Assembly: GCA_015223225.1 (NCBI GenBank)
Contig: JADFCQ010000003.1
Location: forward strand, 62,001-126,000
Reading direction: 5' to 3'
DNA: 64,000 nucleotides
Origin: Acetobacteraceae bacterium H6797
Lineage (GTDB): Bacteria; Pseudomonadota; Alphaproteobacteria; Acetobacterales; Acetobacteraceae
The stretch's first letter is position 1, and each line of letters begins with the position of its first letter. The translations under genes and the position numbers were made by a program. Under the pieces are notes generated by a model. It had not been told where the DNA came from. It saw only the letters and a list, made by a program, of their open reading frames with translations, and did not search any database. This document shows, piece by piece, positions 9,823 to 21,216 of this stretch.

Positions 9823-10800
9823 TCACGCCCCGCTATCGTCGGGGGCCAGCACCATCGTTCCCGTCACGCGATTGCGGCCGTTGCGCTTGGATTTGTAGAG
9901 CGCCATGTCCGCCGCATTGATGAGCGATTCAGGCATGCGCATCGTTCCGCCCAGGCGGCGCAGCGCGGTGGCGACGCCGATGCTGACGCTGACGCAGTGC
10001 CCGCCTTCCGGATTGCGCGCATGGGGCAGGCGCAGCGCCAGCACCGCCTCGCGAAGCCCTTCGGCCACCTTGGTCGCGCCCTCCAGATCGGCGCCGGGCA
10101 GCACCACGGCCATTTCCTCGCCGCCGTAGCGCGCCGCGAGATCGCCCGGCCGCCGCACCGCGCCGCCGATGGCCCGCGCCACGGCGCGCAGGCAGTCGTC
10201 ACCCACCTGATGGCCGTAGAGATCGTTAAAATCCTTGAAATGATCGACATCGATTAGCATCAGCGAAAGCTGCGCCCCGTCGCGCAGCGTGCGCTGCCAT
10301 TCCTCGGCGAGGGCGGCGTCGAAGGCGCGGCGATTGGACAGGCCGGTGAGCCCATCGGTCATGGCCTGGCGCAGCAGCGCCTCCTCGCGGGCCCGCCTTT
10401 CCGTCGCATCCCGCAGAGTAAGAAGCAGGGTGCGCTGACCCGTCGCAGGATCGATCGCCGCACGGGCATTGCCTTCGACCCAGAGAAACCTGCCGTCCTT
10501 GCGCTTGAACCGCAGCAGCTCGGTGGGAGGGTGGGCGACGCCCTCCAGCGCCTGCCGTGTTGACTCGGCGATCCTGGGGAGATCCTCTGGATGGATCACC
10601 TCATCCGGGCCGAGCCTGACCAGTTCCTCCGGCCGCCAGCCCAGCACCGCCAGGCTGGAGGGCGAGACGTAGCGCGCCCGGAAATCGGGGCCGACATGGA
10701 TGATCACATCGGCCAGGTTCTCGGCGAAGAAGGCGTAATTCGCCTCCGGCGGAAGCCTGACACCAAGCCATCGCTTCAGGCGAGCGATGAGGTTCGGCAC
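9823..10800 (-). CDS. PAS-GGDEF diguanylate cyclase
   Basis: GTG 10800 is preceded by a perfect AAGGAGG with six-base spacing. The 325-residue protein has a PAS domain (about residues 22-140, including GWRPEELVRLGPDEVIHPED and KRKDGRFLWVEGNARA) and a GGDEF domain (about 150-310). The active loop reads GGEEM, retaining the catalytic acidic pair. RPGD lies five residues before it, matching the RxxD inhibitory site for cyclic-di-GMP feedback. It should make cyclic-di-GMP from two GTP in response to a cytoplasmic PAS signal. No membrane segment is evident. Confidence 0.9.
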   Translation of the reverse strand: MPNLIARLKRWLGVRLPPEANYAFFAENLADVIIHVGPDFRARYVSPSSLAVLGWRPEELVRLGPDEVIHPEDLPRIAESTRQALEGVAHPPTELLRFKRKDGRFLWVEGNARAAIDPATGQRTLLLTLRDATERRAREEALLRQAMTDGLTGLSNRRAFDAALAEEWQRTLRDGAQLSLMLIDVDHFKDFNDLYGHQVGDDCLRAVARAIGGAVRRPGDLAARYGGEEMAVVLPGADLEGATKVAEGLREAVLALRLPHARNPEGGHCVSVSIGVATALRRLGGTMRMPESLINAADMALYKSKRNGRNRVTGTMVLAPDDSGA

Positions 10801-10948
10801 GGGCAGCCTCCTTTCCGGATGGGCGGGAGGCGCGGCCGAGGGAGCCGGGCACGCATCACGCCGTTAACGAATATGCCTCATGGTCGTTGCCCGCGGTCCT
10901 GGCGCCGTCGCATCCTGGCGGGCGGCCAAGGCGAAGGGGAGGAAAGAG

Positions 10949-11446
10949 ATGATCACGGGCGACTGGTGCCGCATGATGGCGGCCTATAACGCCGAAATGA
11001 ACAAGCGTTTGTATGAAGCCGCCGGCGCGCTGGGCGAAACCGAGCGGCAGCGCGAGCGCGGCGCCTTCTTCGGCTCCATCGAGGCGACGCTGAGCCATCT
11101 CCTCTGGGCCGACATCATCTGGATGTCGCGCCTGGCGGGCTGGGCCGCCCCGGCGGCCTCCTTTCCCGGCACGAGCGGCATGGCCGCCGATTTCGAGAGC
11201 CTCGCCACTCTGCGGCAGGACACGGATGCCCGGCTGGCGCTCTGGGCGGCCGAAATCACGCCCCGCGCCTTGGAAGGCGACCTGACCTGGACGAGCGCCT
11301 CCGCGGGCAAGGCGATGACTATGCCGCGTGCGAAGGTGGTGACGCATATGTTCAACCATCAGACGCATCATCGCGGCCAGGTGCATGCCATGCTGACGGC
11401 CGCCGGCGCCCGCACCGGCGATACCGACCTGCATATCCTAGTCTAG
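10949..11446 (+). CDS. DinB-family protein
   Basis: ATG 10949 follows GGGGAGG at 10937-10943 and is preferred to the upstream frame start at 10880. The 165-residue protein is a DinB/YfiT four-helix bundle. The metal-binding histidines appear in SHLLWAD (near residue 50) and FNHQTHHRGQVHAML (near residue 134), the typical three-His triad. Family members are metal-dependent, often thiol-related, transferases of poorly defined substrate. The stop codon TAG is contributed by the left end of the 109-bp repeat copy B. Confidence 0.88.
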   Translation: MITGDWCRMMAAYNAEMNKRLYEAAGALGETERQRERGAFFGSIEATLSHLLWADIIWMSRLAGWAAPAASFPGTSGMAADFESLATLRQDTDARLALWAAEITPRALEGDLTWTSASAGKAMTMPRAKVVTHMFNHQTHHRGQVHAMLTAAGARTGDTDLHILV

Positions 11447-11550
11447 AGCGGATCCCGATCGGATGGAATCATCTGATCGGGTGAAGATGCACGCAAAAAC
11501 AGCTGTCTAGAGACGTTGCAGTGAGCCAAGGCGAACGGAAACGGCTCTGG
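11442..11550. repeat. 109-bp intergenic repeat, copy B
   Basis: Same length as copy A at 9101-9209, with about 15 substitutions and no gaps by eye. It starts TCTAGAGC and ends GGCTCTGG. An internal near-dyad GATCGGATGG/ATCTGATCGG lies in the left third. It provides the stop codon of the DinB gene. Confidence 0.88.
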
Positions 11551-11620
11551 CGCCGATCCGCCGCCGACGGGGCCCCTCGCTTGCCGATACCCGACGGTAT
11601 CGGCCGTACTCGCGCCATCC

Positions 11621-12556
11621 TCAAAGGTGTGACATCGCCGACCCTTCCCGGGCGTCGATTGACCTCGCCTCTGCGCCCTCCAGGAAGGGCTGCACCGCCG
11701 CGAGCACTTCCTCGGGGGCCTCTTCGGCGAGGTAATGGCCGCTATTGACCGGCCCGCCGCTCACCGGCCCCGAGGCGTAACGCCGCCAGATGTCGAGTGG
11801 CTCATACCAGCGGCCGATCTTGCCTTTCGCACCCCAGAGGACGAGCAGCGGGCAGGCGATCTTCTTGCCGGCCTCGCGGCTTTCCCGGTCATGCACGAGG
11901 TCGATGGTGGCGGCGGCGCGATAATCCTCGCAGATGGCCGCGATGGTGCCCGGCTCGCGCAGGGCCGCCAGATAATCGGCCCGGGCCAGCGGGTGGAAGA
12001 AACCCCTGTCCTTCGGCTCGCGGGAGGTCTGGATGTCGAACCAGCTCTCCGTGTTCTGGAGGATCATGGTCTCGGGCTTGGGATGCGGCTGGGCGAGGAA
12101 GAACCAATGGTAATAGCCCAGGGCGAAATCCATGTCCGTGCGTTCGAAATGCTCGATCGTCGGCACGATATCCATGAGGCAGAGTTTTTCGACAGCCTCG
12201 GGGAAATCCAGCGCCAGCCGGTGCGAGACCCGCGCGCCGCGATCATGCGCGACGAGGTTGAAGCGCTCGAAACCCAGCTCGCGCATGAGGGCGACCATGT
12301 CGGCGGCCATTTCGCGCTTGGAATAGGCGGCGTGATCCGCGCTGACCGGCGGTTTACCCGAGAAGCCGTAGCCGCGAAGGTCGGGGCAGATGACGGTATA
12401 TTTCTTCGCCAGGATCGGCGCGACGAGATGCCACATCATATGCGTCTGCGGATTGCCGTGCAGCATCAGCAGAGGCGGCCCTTCACCCGCCCGGCGGAGA
12501 CGAAGGGTGCAGCCATTCGCCTTACGGTGCTCGAGCTTGAAGGTCGACAAGGGCAT
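11621..12556 (-). CDS. Fluoroacetate dehalogenase-type alpha/beta hydrolase
   Basis: The 311-residue protein carries the whole fluoroacetate-dehalogenase active-site set. The nucleophile D105 lies in HDRGARVSHRL, followed by the carboxylate-binding arginines R106 and R109. The acid D129 is in LMDIVPT, the halide-pocket residues are H150, W151 (YYHWFF) and Y212, and the general base is H274 (SGHYLAEE). These line up within a few residues of the known Rhodopseudomonas enzyme (D110, R111, R114, D134, H155, W156, Y219, H280). The expected reaction is hydrolysis of haloacetate to glycolate plus halide (EC 3.8.1.3) in the cytoplasm. HGNPQTHMMW forms the oxyanion-hole region. Activity on C-F versus C-Cl bonds cannot be judged by reading alone. 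Confidence 0.88.
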   Translation of the reverse strand: MPLSTFKLEHRKANGCTLRLRRAGEGPPLLMLHGNPQTHMMWHLVAPILAKKYTVICPDLRGYGFSGKPPVSADHAAYSKREMAADMVALMRELGFERFNLVAHDRGARVSHRLALDFPEAVEKLCLMDIVPTIEHFERTDMDFALGYYHWFFLAQPHPKPETMILQNTESWFDIQTSREPKDRGFFHPLARADYLAALREPGTIAAICEDYRAAATIDLVHDRESREAGKKIACPLLVLWGAKGKIGRWYEPLDIWRRYASGPVSGGPVNSGHYLAEEAPEEVLAAVQPFLEGAEARSIDAREGSAMSHL

Positions 12557-12592
12557 GGGCGTCTATTCTCCCGGTTGATTGCCGGGAGTGTG

Positions 12593-12931
12593 TCAGAATC
12601 CTTGCTGACCGGTCATCAACCAGACGGCTAGAAAAACGCCGATCACGCAAAAGAGCATCGACAGGCCGGGCCAGAAGGGGCGCGGCCCGCGGCTGGCGAT
12701 GAGCGCATTGGCGGCCAGCGAACCCATCACGGCGGCGAGCGGCGAGGTCCAGGGCTTTTCCATCACGCCCCAGACGAGCATGCCGAGCCAGGCGATGAAG
12801 GCGAGCTTCGCGAGGTATTTCCAGGCCGTGCTGGCCGCTTCGTTGCTAGGCCGCAACTCAGGAATCGAGCAGCGGCTATGGATGAAGGCGCCGACCGACA
12901 GGACGACGACGGTGACGAAATAGATGTCCAT
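12593..12931 (-). CDS. Small membrane protein of unknown function
   Basis: The 112-residue protein has about three to four hydrophobic segments (residues 2-18, 43-60, 66-83, 88-106) and few charged residues, so it is an inner-membrane protein. I do not recognise the family. GGAG lies about 11 bases before the ATG. A perfect TATAAT (leftward, 13152 to 13147) lies about 200 bases upstream and could drive it. It lies leftward, directly upstream of the dehalogenase-type gene, 36 bases away, and may be co-transcribed with it. Confidence 0.6.
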   Translation of the reverse strand: MDIYFVTVVVLSVGAFIHSRCSIPELRPSNEAASTAWKYLAKLAFIAWLGMLVWGVMEKPWTSPLAAVMGSLAANALIASRGPRPFWPGLSMLFCVIGVFLAVWLMTGQQGF

Positions 12932-13328
12932 GGCCCGCTCACTCCAGCACCCTAAGCCCGCCGCCCCGGCGGCGGCATTGCCATCGGTCTTAGGGCAGGT
13001 CGGGCTGCATTAACAGACGCCCGGCGCGCCTGGCGGAGCGCTGTGCGGGGGTGGGGCGAGGATAACCACCGGTTGAATCGCTCTACCCCGGCTGGGGGCT
13101 GCGGCGCGCTTCGGCATCGAATAATGATCATCGGAGAGAATCGCGCATTATAGTGGAATCCGCCATCCGACTCCCGAGAAGCTCGACTTTCGGCTTCCGT
13201 GCCGCCTTCTCGTTTCGGAGGGATGACGGTTCTGAATGGTTGTGGCGGGCGGGCATGGCGGTGTAGTCAGCGAGGTCCGAGCCGCCGCTTCCCTGTCCAC
13301 GCCTCGATGACGGACCCTTTGCAGCCCG
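12932..13328. other. Gene-free region upstream of dnaG-rpoD
   Basis: I find no credible gene in these 397 bases. The stretch holds GC-rich dyads (CCCCGGCTGGGG at 13087-13098) and an AT-rich patch at 13120-13165. Within the patch is ACTATAAT on the leftward strand (TATAAT at 13152 to 13147), with no recognisable -35. It probably contains the dnaG-rpoD promoter and a leftward promoter for the small membrane protein. Confidence 0.4.
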
Positions 13329-15218
13329 ATGTCCCTGCCGCCCAATTTTCTCGACGAGCTGAGGGTCCGCACGCCGCTCTCGTCGCTGATCGGGCGGAAG
13401 ACGCGGCTGACCAAGTCGGGGCGGAACTGGAAGGGCTGCTGTCCCTTCCATGGCGAGAAGACGCCGTCCTTCTACGTCTATGACGACCACTACCACTGCT
13501 TCGGCTGCGGCGCGCATGGCGATGCCATCGCCTTCGTCATGCAATCCGAGGGGTCGAGCTTCCCCGAGGCGGTGGAGCGGCTGGCGGGCGAGGCCGGGCT
13601 CGAAGTGCCCAAGCCGAGCCGGGAGCAATCCGCCCGCGAGGCCCGCGCGAAGGACCTGCACGCCGTCATGGTCGCGGCCGCCGAAACCTTCCGCCGGCGC
13701 CTGCGCCAGCCCGAAGGGCGCCCGGCGCTGGACTATCTGCGCCGCCGTGGTCTGACCGAGGAGACGATCGAGAAATTCGGCCTCGGCTGGGCCGGGCAGG
13801 GGCGCGGCACCCTGATGGCCGATCTCAAGGGCACCGGCATCACCGAGGAGCAGCTGCTCGAAGTCGGCCTGCTGCGGGAGCCGCGCGGCCCTGGCGAACC
13901 GGCGAGCGACCTCTTCTTCAACCGCGTCATGTTCCCCATCAAGGACCGGCGGGGGCGCATCATCGCCTTCGGCGGGCGCATCCTGGGCGATGGGCAGCCA
14001 AAATACGTCAACAGCCCCGAGACGCCGCTCTTCTCCAAGCGGCGGAACCTCTACGCGCTCGACCTGGCCCGCGAGGCGGCCTTCAAGGGCCAGCCCGTGG
14101 TGGCGGTCGAAGGCTATATGGACGTGATCGCGCTGCACCAGGCGGGGTTCGGCGGCGCGCTCGCGCCCCTCGGCACGGCGCTGACGGAGGAGCAGCTCGC
14201 CGAGCTCTGGCGCCTGACCCCCGAGCCCATCCTCTGCTTCGACGGCGACGATGCGGGGGGCCGGGCGGCCTCGCGGGCGGCGGAGGTGGCGCTGAAGGCG
14301 CTTTCGCCCGAACATCGACTGGCCTTCGCCACCCTGCCCAAGGGGGAAGACCCCGATACGCTCGTGAAGAAGAGCGGGGCGGCGGCTTTCGAGGCGGTGC
14401 TGAACGCCAAGCGCCCGATCGAGGCGGTGCTCTACGACATGGCCGTCGCGGCCCATCCGGGTGACGGCCCCGCCGATCGCGCGGCGCTGAAGAAGCGCCT
14501 GATGGAACTGGCCGGGGCGGTCGAGGACAAGGGGATGAGCGCCGAGCTTCGCGGCTGGCTGCTCGACCGCTTCTTCGCCTCCCGCCGGCGGCCCGATAAC
14601 GGCTTCGGGCCCAAATTCGGCGGCGGTTTCGGGGGCGGCTTCAAGGGCGGCCCAGGTGGCGGCTTCGGCGCCGCCGGCGGTCGCGATAAATTCGGCTTCC
14701 GCCCCGTGGCAAGCCCGCAGCCCCGACCCCATATCGTCGCCGATGCGACCCGGTTGGAACAAGCCCGCTGCCTGATGGCCATCCTCATCGCCCATCCCTG
14801 GCTTCTGCAGGAGGTGGAGGAGGCTTTCGGGACGCTGGACCTGCCTTCCGGGCATGTGTCGCAACTCCGGACCACTATTTTCGCATGGTTGTCCATGGCG
14901 GAACGGCTTGACTCAGAGGCGCTAGTCGCCCACTTGCAAGCGTCTGGGGCCGGCGACGCTCTCGCCTGGGTTTTGCGAGGGCCGGGCCTGCCGGCAGCCT
15001 CCCGCGCCGATGCTCAACCGAGCGAGGCACTGGACGGGTGGTGGCATTTCTTCGGCTTCCTACGGGGGGAGGAAGGATTGCGGGCAGATATCGCCGAGGC
15101 GGTTCGGGAATTGGCCGAATCGAACGACCCTGCTGCACAACAGCGCTTGATGGGGCTGAAAATGGCCCATAATGCCTGGCTGCGCGGCGAGGTCGAGACG
15201 ACTGGCCCCTTAGAGTAG
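13329..15218 (+). CDS. dnaG: DNA primase DnaG
   Basis: The 629-residue primase makes RNA primers at the replication fork. It has the CHC2 zinc finger (CCPFHGEKTPSF then YHCFGCGAHGDAI, residues 37-67), the RNA-polymerase core with RGRIIAFGGRIL (near 213) and a Toprim domain (VVAVEGYMDVIALHQAGF near 258, CFDGDDAGG near 302). The C-terminal helicase-binding domain spans about 470-625. Between core and C-terminal domain, residues about 423-455 form a Gly/Phe-rich linker of repeated GGGF units, longer than usual. The gene lies 69 bases before rpoD, the classical macromolecular-synthesis arrangement. Confidence 0.97.
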   Translation: MSLPPNFLDELRVRTPLSSLIGRKTRLTKSGRNWKGCCPFHGEKTPSFYVYDDHYHCFGCGAHGDAIAFVMQSEGSSFPEAVERLAGEAGLEVPKPSREQSAREARAKDLHAVMVAAAETFRRRLRQPEGRPALDYLRRRGLTEETIEKFGLGWAGQGRGTLMADLKGTGITEEQLLEVGLLREPRGPGEPASDLFFNRVMFPIKDRRGRIIAFGGRILGDGQPKYVNSPETPLFSKRRNLYALDLAREAAFKGQPVVAVEGYMDVIALHQAGFGGALAPLGTALTEEQLAELWRLTPEPILCFDGDDAGGRAASRAAEVALKALSPEHRLAFATLPKGEDPDTLVKKSGAAAFEAVLNAKRPIEAVLYDMAVAAHPGDGPADRAALKKRLMELAGAVEDKGMSAELRGWLLDRFFASRRRPDNGFGPKFGGGFGGGFKGGPGGGFGAAGGRDKFGFRPVASPQPRPHIVADATRLEQARCLMAILIAHPWLLQEVEEAFGTLDLPSGHVSQLRTTIFAWLSMAERLDSEALVAHLQASGAGDALAWVLRGPGLPAASRADAQPSEALDGWWHFFGFLRGEEGLRADIAEAVRELAESNDPAAQQRLMGLKMAHNAWLRGEVETTGPLE

Positions 15219-15287
15219 AGACTGTGTTTCACGCAGGCGTCCGGCGGTTTACCGGGCGCTTCAAGGCGTTCGACGGAGCGGATCGGC

Positions 15288-17198
<1,911 letters not shown>

Positions 17199-17213
17199 TC
17201 CGGGGAGCGGGGG

Positions 17214-17801
17214 ATGGCCAATCTGACGCTGGTGCCGCGGGATGAGCCCGCGACCACCATCGCGGTGGACGTCACCTTCCTGCGCATGGCGCGCCGGCCC
17301 GATAAGCCGGCGCGGCCCCTTCCCGAAGGGGTGAGCATCCAGCGCGTCGCGCGCTGCACCGTCGGCTTCTATCGCTATCTCTACGCCACCGTGGGCCAGG
17401 ACTATGTCTGGTGGCTCCGCCGCACGGTGAGCGATGCCGATCTGGCCGCGACCCTGGCCGACCCGGCCATTTCCGTCCATGTCCTCTACCAGGGCGGCGA
17501 GCCGGCCGGCTTTTTCGAGCTGGAGCGGCGGCCGGGCGGGGTGGTGAACCTCTCCTATTTCGGCCTCATGCCTCATGCCATCGGCAAGGGCCTGGGCGGC
17601 CCCTTCCTGCGCGCCGCGGTCGATACCGCCTGGGCCGAGGCGACGGCCGCCGTCACGGTGAATACTTGCACGGCCGATCATGAGCGGGCCCTGCCCAATT
17701 ACATCGCGACGGGCTTCGTCACAGTGCAGACCATCCGCGAGGTCTGGCGCGTGCCGCAACGCCTGGGCCTTCCCATCCCGGACCGCTTGAAGATCCGCTG
17801 A
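17214..17801 (+). CDS. GNAT-family N-acetyltransferase
   Basis: The 195-residue protein has a GNAT core with [26 protein letters not shown] (about residues 115-140), where GKGLGG fills the acetyl-CoA loop. An N-terminal [19 protein letters not shown] segment is typical of a small alphaproteobacterial subfamily. It starts 15 bases after rpoD with GGGGAGCGGGGG just upstream, so readthrough from the dnaG-rpoD operon is likely. The substrate is unknown. Confidence 0.82.
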   Translation: MANLTLVPRDEPATTIAVDVTFLRMARRPDKPARPLPEGVSIQRVARCTVGFYRYLYATVGQDYVWWLRRTVSDADLAATLADPAISVHVLYQGGEPAGFFELERRPGGVVNLSYFGLMPHAIGKGLGGPFLRAAVDTAWAEATAAVTVNTCTADHERALPNYIATGFVTVQTIREVWRVPQRLGLPIPDRLKIR

Positions 17802-17909
17802 CACCCTCCTCCCGCCCTTCTTAACCAGCCACCGCTTGCGAAGCGGCGGCGGGAAGGGCCATATCGACAGTCAGAATGGATGACTGTGCACCCTGGGGAG
17901 GGAATGAAA

Positions 17910-19841
17910 ATGTCGCACGAGACCCTGATCAAGGTGAAACCCGAGATCGCGGCCAAGGTCGATACCAAGGCCTATGCCGCCATGATCGCCGCCGCCAAGG
18001 CCGATCCCGAGGCCTTCTGGTCCAAGGAGGCGGGGCGCATTGCCTGGATCAAGCCGCCGACCATCATCAAGAACACCAGCTTCACCGGCGATGTGAGCAT
18101 CAAGTGGTTCGAGGATGGCGTGCTGAACGCCTCCGTCTCCTGCCTCGACCGCCATGTCGAGGCAGGCAATGGCGACCGCGTGGCGCTGATCTGGGAGGGC
18201 GATGATCCGAACCAGAGCCTGAAGATCACCTATCGGGAGTTGCTCGAGAAGGTCTGCCGCCTCGCCAATGCCATGAAGGCGCATGGCGTGAAGAAGGGCG
18301 ACCGCGTCACCATCTACCTGCCCATGATCGTCGAGGCGGCGGTGGCCATGCTGGCCTGCGCCCGGATCGGGGCCGTACATTCCGTCGTCTTCGGCGGCTT
18401 CTCCCCCGACAGCCTTGCGACGCGCATCCAGGATTGCGAATCCACCGTTCTGCTCACGGCCGATGAGGGCCGCCGCGGCGGCCGCAAGGTGGCGCTCAAG
18501 ACCAATGCCGACGAGGCGCTGAAAACCTGCCCCACGGTGAAGACCGTCATCGTTGCCCGCAATACCGACGGCAAGGTGCCCATGACCCATGGGCGCGACC
18601 ATTGGTGGCACGAGGTCTGCGCCGATGCCTCGCCCGTCTGCGAGCCCGAGCCGATGAATGCGGAAGACCCGCTCTTCATCCTCTACACCTCCGGTTCCAC
18701 GGGTAAGCCGAAGGGTGTGCTGCATACGACCGGCGGCTATATGGTCTGGACCAGCTTCACCCATGAACTGGTCTTCGATTATCGCCCGGGCGAGATCTAT
18801 TGGTGCACGGCCGATGTGGGCTGGGTGACCGGCCATAGCTACATCGTCTACGGCCCCCTCGCGAATGGCGCGACGAGCCTGATGTTCGAGGGCGTGCCCA
18901 ATTACCCGGCCAATGACCGCTTCTGGCAGGTGGTCGACAAGCACCAGGTGAACATCTTCTACACCGCGCCGACCGCCATCCGCGCCCTGATGCGCGACGG
19001 CGACGAGCCGGTGAAGAAGTGGTCGCGCAAGTCCATCCGCATCCTCGGCTCGGTGGGCGAGCCCATCAATCCGGAAGCCTGGCTCTGGTATTACCGCGTG
19101 GTGGGCGACGAGCGCTGCCCCATCGTGGATACCTGGTGGCAGACGGAGACGGGCGGCATCCTCATCTCGCCGCTGCCCGGCGCGGTGGATCAGAAGCCCG
19201 GCTCGGCCACCCTGCCGCTGCCCGGCGTCTTTCCCGCCCTGGTCGATGGCGACGGCAAGGTGCTGGAGGGGGCCACCGAGGGCAATCTCATCATCACCGA
19301 TAGCTGGCCCGGCCAGATGCGCACCGTCTTTCGCGACCATGAGCGCTTCATCCAGACCTATTTCTCCACCTTCAAGGGCGCCTATTTCACCGGCGACGGC
19401 GCCCGGCGGGACGAGGATGGCTATTACTGGATCACCGGCCGCGTGGATGACGTGCTGAACGTCTCCGGCCATCGCATGGGCACCGCGGAGATCGAAAGCG
19501 CGCTCGTCGCCCATCATGACGTGGCCGAAGCCGCCGTCGTGGGCATGCCGCATGAGATCAAGGGCCAGGGCATCTACGCCTATGTGACGCTCAAGGCCGG
19601 CGTGGAGCCGACCGATGCGCTGCGGCAGGAGCTGGTGGCCTGGGTGCGCAAGGAAATCGGCCCCATCGCCTCGCCCGACGCCATCCAATGGGCGCCGGGC
19701 CTGCCCAAGACCCGCTCGGGCAAGATCATGCGCCGCATCCTGCGCAAGATCGCGGCCAATGAGACCGACAGCCTCGGCGATACCTCGACGCTGGCCGACC
19801 CGACCGTGGTGAACGAGCTGATCGACAACCGCGTCGGCTGA
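17910..19841 (+). CDS. acs: Acetyl-CoA synthetase (AMP-forming)
   Basis: ATG 17910 was chosen because GGAGG at 17897-17901 has ideal spacing; starts at 17880 and 17904 are in frame. The 643-residue enzyme activates acetate to acetyl-CoA via acetyl-AMP. It shows the P-loop [11 protein letters not shown] (near 257), the acetate-pocket [16 protein letters not shown] (near 300), [10 protein letters not shown] (near 405), the hinge [18 protein letters not shown] and the C-terminal lysine in [10 protein letters not shown], the site acetylated by Pat-type enzymes. The acyl-specificity tryptophan is in WWQTETGG, as in true Acs. It stands alone with its own upstream hairpin region. Confidence 0.96.
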   Translation: MSHETLIKVKPEIAAKVDTKAYAAMIAAAKADPEAFWSKEAGRIAWIKPPTIIKNTSFTGDVSIKWFEDGVLNASVSCLDRHVEAGNGDRVALIWEGDDPNQSLKITYRELLEKVCRLANAMKAHGVKKGDRVTIYLPMIVEAAVAMLACARIGAVHSVVFGGFSPDSLATRIQDCESTVLLTADEGRRGGRKVALKTNADEALKTCPTVKTVIVARNTDGKVPMTHGRDHWWHEVCADASPVCEPEPMNAEDPLFILYTSGSTGKPKGVLHTTGGYMVWTSFTHELVFDYRPGEIYWCTADVGWVTGHSYIVYGPLANGATSLMFEGVPNYPANDRFWQVVDKHQVNIFYTAPTAIRALMRDGDEPVKKWSRKSIRILGSVGEPINPEAWLWYYRVVGDERCPIVDTWWQTETGGILISPLPGAVDQKPGSATLPLPGVFPALVDGDGKVLEGATEGNLIITDSWPGQMRTVFRDHERFIQTYFSTFKGAYFTGDGARRDEDGYYWITGRVDDVLNVSGHRMGTAEIESALVAHHDVAEAAVVGMPHEIKGQGIYAYVTLKAGVEPTDALRQELVAWVRKEIGPIASPDAIQWAPGLPKTRSGKIMRRILRKIAANETDSLGDTSTLADPTVVNELIDNRVG

Positions 19842-19870
19842 GCGCGTGGGCTAAAAGTAACGAAACAGGC

Positions 19871-19897
19871 CTGGGGCGCCTCTCGACGGCGCCCCGG
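19871..19897 (+). terminator. Hairpin after acs
   Basis: GGGGCGCC at 19873-19880 pairs with GGCGCCCC at 19888-19895 around a 7-base loop, 30 bases after the acs stop. No T-run follows. Confidence 0.45.
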
Positions 19898-19919
19898 AGC
19901 CAGCGCAGCATGACGGGAA

Positions 19920-21110
19920 ATGAATGATACCGTCATCACTGACCAGCGCGGCGCGATGCGGCTGGTCTTCACCCTCGGCCTCGGTGCGCTCTCCGCCTCC
20001 CTCGCCACCCGCGTTCTCGACCCCCTGGTGCCGGCGCTCAGCGCGGAATTCCTGGTTCGGCCCGAGACCGTCGCCCTTCTCGCAAGTGCCTTCGCCCTGC
20101 CTTACGCCCTGGTGCAGCCCGTGCTGGGCCCGGTGGGCGATGCGCTGGGCAAGCAGCGCATCATCGCCATCTGCCTCACGGCCCTGACCATCGCGCTGCT
20201 GGCCTGCGCCCTGGCGCCCACGGTCGAGACGATGTTCATCGCGCGCCTGCTCTCGGGCGTGGCGGCGGGCGGCACCATCCCGCTGATGCTGGCCATTTTC
20301 GGCGACCGCGTGCCGATCGCCTTCCGCCAGGTGGCGATGAGCCGGCTGCTGGTCTTCGCCATTATCGGGCAGATCAGCGGCGGCGCGCTGGCGGGGGTGC
20401 TCGCGCCCTATATCGGCTGGCGCGGCGTGGTCGGGCTCTGCGCCGCGGCGGCCTTCCTGGCGCTGGTGGTGCTGAAGCTCGGCACGCGGGGCAGCAGCGA
20501 GCCGCGCGGCACCTTCGACCTCTCCCTCGCGCTGCGGCGCTACCGGATGATCATCGCCAATCCGCTGGCCCAGGCCTGCTATATCGGCGTCTTCGTCGAG
20601 GGCGGGCTGGTCTATGGCTTCTTCCCGCATCTGGCCGAGGAACTTACCCGGCGTGGGCTGGGCGGCGTGGCCGAGGCGGGCTTCTCCATCGCGGCCTTCG
20701 GCATCGGCGGCGTGGGCTATGGGCTGCTGGCGCCGGTGCTGGTCCGGCGCCTGGGCAATGCGAATATGATTCGCGTGGGCGGCGTGCTGCTGGCCATCGG
20801 CCTGCTCGGCGTCGCGACCATGCCGGCGACGGTGCTGGTGGCCGGCGCCTGCCTGGTGCTCGGCCTTGGCTTCTTCATGATGCACAATTCCATCCAGACC
20901 CGGGTGACGGAGGTGGCGCCCACCGCCCGCGGCTCGGCCGTGGCGCTGCATGCCTTCTCCTTCTTCATGGGCCAGTCGCTGGGGCCGGTGGTCTTCGGCT
21001 TCGGCCAGGGGCTCGTGGGCACGTTGGCGACGCTGGCGGCGAGCGGGCTCGGCATCATCCTAGTCGCCTTCTGGCTGGCCAATCGCCGAGCGGTGCCGCA
21101 GCCGGCGTGA
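19920..21110 (+). CDS. MFS transporter
   Basis: The 396-residue protein has about twelve hydrophobic helices in two halves. A GPVGDALGKQR loop lies between helices 2 and 3 (residues about 64-74), the MFS signature A motif. Helix 4 contains ARLLSGVAAGGTIPL. It belongs to the DHA1-like drug or metabolite efflux group. The substrate is unknown; adjacency to acs (78 bases, with a hairpin between) does not prove a link to acetate. The last helix ends in a short basic tail. Confidence 0.85.
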   Translation: MNDTVITDQRGAMRLVFTLGLGALSASLATRVLDPLVPALSAEFLVRPETVALLASAFALPYALVQPVLGPVGDALGKQRIIAICLTALTIALLACALAPTVETMFIARLLSGVAAGGTIPLMLAIFGDRVPIAFRQVAMSRLLVFAIIGQISGGALAGVLAPYIGWRGVVGLCAAAAFLALVVLKLGTRGSSEPRGTFDLSLALRRYRMIIANPLAQACYIGVFVEGGLVYGFFPHLAEELTRRGLGGVAEAGFSIAAFGIGGVGYGLLAPVLVRRLGNANMIRVGGVLLAIGLLGVATMPATVLVAGACLVLGLGFFMMHNSIQTRVTEVAPTARGSAVALHAFSFFMGQSLGPVVFGFGQGLVGTLATLAASGLGIILVAFWLANRRAVPQPA

Positions 21111-21216
21111 CGGTGCGGCTGGAGCAAAAATGATCCCGCCTCGCCATACCGCGCGTTGATCGGGGGCGAGGCGGGGCCTAGTCACGCCCGGTGGTTCGCA
21201 ATCCCCAGGAGTGATG

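Noticed and set aside
9101..11550. The two 109-bp repeats as ends of a composite transposon
   Set aside because: The copies are in the same orientation, the DNA between them holds only ordinary genes and no transposase, and the repeats have no insertion-sequence coding content.
13128..14864. Long leftward open frame opposite dnaG
   Set aside because: Shadow of dnaG; no ribosome-binding site or family similarity.
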